Source: Niallia taxi (GTDB lineage Bacteria > Bacillota > Bacilli > Bacillales > Cytobacillaceae). From it: a stretch of DNA of 64,000 bases. Of the stretch, positions 60,397-64,000 are shown piece by piece; the first letter of the stretch is position 1, and the number at the start of each line of letters is the position of its first letter. The notes under the pieces were generated by a model, which was not told the DNA's origin, did no database searches, and saw only the letters and a program-made list of their open reading frames with translations. Where the stretch lies: NCBI RefSeq assembly GCF_004005475.1, contig NZ_RZTZ01000009.1, forward strand, positions 62,001 through 126,000. Direction: 5' to 3'. A program made the translations under genes and the position numbers.

Positions 60397-60690
60397 CTTA
60401 ACCCTCCATTAAATAATTGCTCGTGCTTTTTTTTATTCCTCATCAACTTAAAACTTAACTCTAATCTCATCAGAATCATCTTCTAATACAATCTCTTTTA
60501 CTGATATCTAATATTGTGTATCGATGCAGAAACGGTGCCTATACCACTAGCAGTTTCTATACTATAAAGTTTGATATTTTAATAGAATATAGTTCAAAAG
60601 TTTCGATACTATTTTACCATATTTAACCTTTTATATACACTAAACTCTATTTTTGGAACGATATCAATGATCCTTTTTCATCATAGTATC
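60397..60690. other. Intergenic stretch, nothing recognised
   Basis: About 300 bases of AT-rich DNA with no supported ORF. A TATTTTAATAGAATATAGTTC region near 60570-60595 could be a promoter for the gene to the left. Confidence 0.35.
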
Positions 60691-60730
60691 TAAAAAAAAA
60701 AGGACTAGCTCTTGGCTCATCCTTCGTCTC
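60690..60730 (-). terminator. Terminator after the zincin gene
   Basis: Minus strand: AAGGATGAGC-CAA-GAGCTAGTCCTT followed by ten T residues, a strong rho-independent terminator just past the stop at 60740. Confidence 0.85.
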
Positions 60731-60739
60731 GACATGAAA

Positions 60740-61719
60740 TTAGATAATTTCATATTTTTTTAGTATCGTTAGCAGTAAATCAAATTGCTTGTTAATTGTA
60801 GTCCTTTCTTCCCCTACTGGAAACGCTATAGGGTCTTTTGTGCCTGTTACAAGGTAGTCACTAACACGGTTATTAGCAAGGAGTTTATCCTGGATAAAGC
60901 TTTCAAAAGCCCTCGCAGTAAGCTCAATAATATCTGCCCAATATAGCTTATTACCTTTATCTAGCTTCATTGAAGCTGAAACATAATTAGAGAGATGTGA
61001 TGGATAAGGAATTTTTTCAACTCTTTCTCCTGTTTCTTTTTCATGAAACCATGCTAAGGATAAAGCAAACTTTTTTAGATCTCTTTGCTGTTTGGTTAGT
61101 ATTTTCTTTTCCATATCAGTTAAATCACCTGACCCATAATACTTTTCCATCTCAAGAGAATCCTCCAAATCAATTCTTTGCATTTCAGTATATTCTTCCA
61201 TGCAAGCTAAAAGGTCTCCATTATAATTTCTATATATCTTTCTAAACTCTAAGCCCCTATACGAAACGCCTGATTTATTGGTATTTTCGAAGTGAGAAAT
61301 ACTATTTCCGCTCCTAATAGTCTTTATCAGGTCCTCATAAGCATTAATAACCGTTTTATCTATGTGGGAACCTAAAGTATCTACATTGGAAGCATATCCC
61401 CTTCTAGAGGTATCTGCATGGCTTAAACAATAGATATAATGATCAAGAGCATGCCACCATTCATGAGCCAGAACACCTAGTGATCCTTTGTTTTTCGTCA
61501 TATTAATAACTCTCGAAAGAGCTTCATAATGTGCAAGAGCTTGTCCTCCTCTTCCTCTAGCTCCATATGCCATACCTAATGTTCCCACCTAGAGAAAGTG
61601 TTTTATAATCAATATCTAAAACCTCTGCTAAATCCATCATGGCTTCTGAAGAACGAATCAGATGCTCTATAGCTTTTTCATCGTCTAATGGCAATAGGTA
61701 AGACTTTGAAGTTATCTCC
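60740..61719 (-). pseudogene. LPD1-type zincin metallopeptidase gene: 3' exon with a frameshift
   Basis: From about 61719 the 3' exon reads EITSKSYLLPLDDEKAIEHL and on to DIDYKTLSLG, then shifts frame near 61590 into MGTLGMAYGARGRGGQALAH and a long domain ending at 60740. The domain has VLAHEWWHALDHYIY, an HExxH zinc-binding site (His42-Glu43-His46 from 61588) with a third ligand later; this is the LPD1 (large polyvalent protein-associated) zincin of plasmid and phage proteins. The 5' exon lies upstream of the group II intron, beyond 64000. Splicing could rejoin the exons, but the frameshift near 61590 would still break the reading frame unless it is an error. Confidence 0.7.
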
Positions 61720-64000
61720 ATCTTTTCCCCTGCCCCACACCGTACGTGCGACTTTCACCGCATACGGCGTTCCATCGAGTCTTAAGTCTCTGTAAGACTA
61801 TCCATATTACACCTCACAATGTAATAGGACTCCTTATCCTCACATCTAGTTATTTATAATCTCTCTATATTTACTTAGTTTTTTGTAAACTTTTACGTCC
61901 TTTTCGTCTAATTCTTTCATATGAATTTTAGAGTGACATGTTTTGCATAGTGTAGCCAAATTGTTTAATTTGTTCACCTTATCTATTGGAAGTTTGGGGT
62001 TTATATGATGGCAATGCACAATAGTAGAAGTTACGTTCCTTCCACAAGCTTTGCATTTACCTTTATCCCTGTTACATGCGTAGTCCCTGTTTAAAACAAA
62101 TTCAAAGTTGTATTTATCTGAACTAGTTCCTGTATGCTTTAATTTACGAAGTACAATATTATTCATATAACTTTCATCGTAGATTGTAGGTCTAGCTCTC
62201 TTTAATTTACGTTCAGATTCCTTTTCATATAATATTCTTCCATGTTTCGTGTATGGTGTCATTTCTGGTTTGAAGTTTAGTGCCTTTATACATTTTGTAT
62301 AAGATAACTTCGTCAATCCTATTTTCACCGAGTCCACTTCGATATAAGGTCTTTCAGCTGCGCTATCTTTATGCCTATCAGTTCTATTGTCTAGTTTATT
62401 GGCAGGAATCAACCATTCTCGATAGTTTCTTCCTTTGTATAGTTTAGAAAAAGATTTACACATAGAGTGATATAGCATGCTGTCTTGTTTGCTGAACAGT
62501 TTTGCGCTATTGGCTATTTTGTAGTAATTGCTGATACCTATTAGTTCCATATTGATAGTTTCAATTTCCTTAGCAATATCCCAAGGATTGGTATTGAATC
62601 TAATGTTTCTGATTTTCCTTTTAACATTAGCAGTTTTTGCATGGAATTTTATCGGATTAGGTACCGCTTTACCTACTATGCTATTTTTTAATCTTGACTT
62701 CTCTGCAAATATGTCGAATCCCAAGAATGTCATTCTTTGTTCCCTTAAATCAGTAATGAATGTTTTTTCTTTGGATAGTTCGATTTTCAGTACATGTTGG
62801 TAATACTTCTCAGTTTTGAGTAATAGTCTTTCGGCATTTTTCTTTGTTTTAGTTAATATTATCCAATCATCAGCGTATCTTATGAGGAAGCAAGGTTCAT
62901 GACGTTTCTTAACTTTTGCAATTCCTTTGTTTTTATAGTCTTTCAGGGAATATCTAGCCGGGTGCTCCTCGTATTCTTTTGCAATTAACCGGTCAAAGGA
63001 GTTGAGATAGATGTTGGCTAACAAGGGAGAAATAATTCCACCTTGAGGAGTTCCGGAATCAGATTTTTGGATATGTCCATCTTCCATGATTCCTGCCTTA
63101 AGCATCTTTTTTACAAGCGTTAAGATTCGTTTATCCCTTATTCCTATGCCCCATAATATGTTTATCAGTTTGTTATGATTAATGTTGTCAAAGTAGCTTT
63201 TGATGTCACCTTCAACTGCATAATAAGTTTTGCTTTGTCTTATTATGTTAATCACTCTAGCGATTGCATGTTCCGCTGAACGATAAGGTCTAAAACCATA
63301 ACTATGTTTAAAGAATTTTGCCTCTGCTATAGGCTCGATTACGATTCTGACCAATTCTTGAATGATTCTATCTAATATAATCGGTATCCCCAGAGGTCTT
63401 TTCTTACCGTTAGACTTTGGTATCCAAACACGTCTGACTGGAGCAGGTTTGTAATTATCAATCACTTCACGAATGATTTTAATTAACTCCCCATATTCCA
63501 TTTGTAGAAAGTGATTTATGTCCTTTTTATCAATACCGTGAGTAAAACTGCCCTTGTTGCTTTTAATATTGTGAATGGCTGTTTTAATGGTTTGCTCTTC
63601 CTTCATAATTTCAACTAGGTTGAAGAACGGTTTGTTTGAATTGCTGCTAATTTCATATAGATTATCTAGTTTTTCTCTGAGTTGTGTTTCACTTTTGATA
63701 GGTAGTCTTTTATCCCTCATTATTACACCCTCATTACATTATATTTAGAGAGTTAATGGTTAACTGTTTAATTCCCACATTCCACTTATAGTAGAAAGGT
63801 TCATTTAGACTAACTTTCTTGTGAGTTATGGATAAGTACCCGACTGGTCCCCTTCGCTCCATAAGAGTTACCCCATTTCTTCACTACTACGGGACCGCTG
63901 CCACTCAATTATTTCTCTAATGGCTCCTCTTAAGCCTTGAATTAATTGAGCTTCCCACGTTCCTCTATTCCTATCCCTTATTTTACTGTGCCTTAGATTC
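61720..64000 (-). mobile_element. Group II intron, 5' end beyond the window
   Basis: Domain V is at about 61743-61775, minus strand: CGCCGTATGCGGTGAAAGTC then GCACGTACGGTG, with the GAAA tetraloop and paired arms expected. A short domain VI and the 3' splice site follow near 61720. The ORF lies in domain IV. Upstream of it, 63721-64000 contains structured, GC-richer domain I-III sequence (for example GTCGGGTACTTATCC and AATGGGGTAACTC) with no gene. The 5' boundary (GUGYG motif) was not seen, so it is outside the window. The intron lies in sense within the zincin gene. Confidence 0.88.
61846..63720 (-). CDS. Group II intron reverse transcriptase/maturase with HNH endonuclease
   Basis: 624 residues, preceded by GAGGGTGTAATA. 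Reverse transcriptase motifs run in order: RPLGIPIILDRIIQELVRI, HSYGFRPYRSAEHAI, AVEGDIKSYFDNI, GTPQGGIISPLLANIYL, and the catalytic RYADDWIIL (Tyr-Ala-Asp-Asp at 282-285). Then come the thumb/maturase X region and a C-terminal DNA-binding plus HNH endonuclease part (CKACGRNVTSTIVHCHHINP, LATLCKTCHSKIH). All catalytic residues are present, so the intron should be capable of splicing and retrohoming. It lies in domain IV, between the ribozyme ends. Confidence 0.95.
   Translation of the reverse strand: MRDKRLPIKSETQLREKLDNLYEISSNSNKPFFNLVEIMKEEQTIKTAIHNIKSNKGSFTHGIDKKDINHFLQMEYGELIKIIREVIDNYKPAPVRRVWIPKSNGKKRPLGIPIILDRIIQELVRIVIEPIAEAKFFKHSYGFRPYRSAEHAIARVINIIRQSKTYYAVEGDIKSYFDNINHNKLINILWGIGIRDKRILTLVKKMLKAGIMEDGHIQKSDSGTPQGGIISPLLANIYLNSFDRLIAKEYEEHPARYSLKDYKNKGIAKVKKRHEPCFLIRYADDWIILTKTKKNAERLLLKTEKYYQHVLKIELSKEKTFITDLREQRMTFLGFDIFAEKSRLKNSIVGKAVPNPIKFHAKTANVKRKIRNIRFNTNPWDIAKEIETINMELIGISNYYKIANSAKLFSKQDSMLYHSMCKSFSKLYKGRNYREWLIPANKLDNRTDRHKDSAAERPYIEVDSVKIGLTKLSYTKCIKALNFKPEMTPYTKHGRILYEKESERKLKRARPTIYDESYMNNIVLRKLKHTGTSSDKYNFEFVLNRDYACNRDKGKCKACGRNVTSTIVHCHHINPKLPIDKVNKLNNLATLCKTCHSKIHMKELDEKDVKVYKKLSKYREIINN

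Overview
This window looks like a large plasmid, or a plasmid-derived replicon, from a low-GC, endospore-forming Firmicute of the Bacillaceae. The evidence is AT-rich DNA, strong AGGAGG-type ribosome binding sites, TTG and GTG starts, Bacillus-type protein families, an iteron-controlled Rep_3-type initiator, conjugation-associated small genes, several insertion sequences and many decaying genes. The species cannot be named from the sequence alone. No rRNA, tRNA or CRISPR array was seen. No relaxase, oriT, T4SS ATPase or ParA/ParM was recognised, so transfer and partition genes must lie outside the window or be unrecognisable.

Layout. 0-3.3 kb: a methyltransferase-like gene that runs off the left edge, then four decayed genes (IS3 remnant, GNAT acetyltransferase, DUF2269-like membrane protein, LysM/SleB cell-wall hydrolase). 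3.4-7 kb: a membrane-anchored C39-type peptidase, a double AbrB-domain protein and a coiled-coil M23 peptidase. 7.1-16.4 kb: a sensor kinase/response regulator/VTT membrane protein operon, then a copper-handling block of lgt, DUF1405, a Met-rich multicopper oxidase, copA, copZ and csoR, with two CsoR-type operators. 16.6-24.7 kb: a lipoprotein, spoIIP, a ywmB gene split by an IS3-family element, a siroheme reductase-like protein, a second IS3-family element, a YdhK lipoprotein, a Cys-rich four-helix-bundle copper protein and an orphan OmpR-like regulator. The copper theme therefore continues past the IS elements.

25-39.5 kb: plasmid accessory and conjugation-type genes. These include a coiled-coil/transglycosylase/NlpC-P60 hydrolase, a GNAT-like/small-protein overlapping pair, a duplicated DUF4257 unit, a Spo0E-like regulator, a secreted nuclease, an IS1595-type transposase, DinB and Xre proteins and a secreted six-SH3 protein. 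40-46.2 kb: a defence-like island with an AbiGi/AbiGii abortive-infection pair, a tyrosine recombinase, a DUF3800-like protein and a RES-domain protein carrying a 17-residue tandem repeat. 46.4-54.3 kb: signal peptidase I, a broken type IA topoisomerase and small conjugation-type membrane proteins. 54.6-59.2 kb: the replication region, with an AT-rich palindromic repeat cluster, an RsfA-type regulator, an HTH protein ending in a DnaA domain I-like segment, about 20 iterons and the Rep initiator. 59.2-64 kb: plasmid hypotheticals and an LPD1/HExxH zincin gene interrupted by a group II intron whose 5' end lies outside the window.

Two sets of structured leader/terminator elements recur on the minus strand, four copies each, ahead of unrelated plasmid genes. 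They look like a shared transcription-attenuation layer and are the most attractive undescribed feature, with the RES/DUF3800 island and the palindromic repeat cluster next. Many genes carry single-base frameshifts or in-frame stops. Some could be sequencing errors, but the left arm also contains clearly decayed copies.
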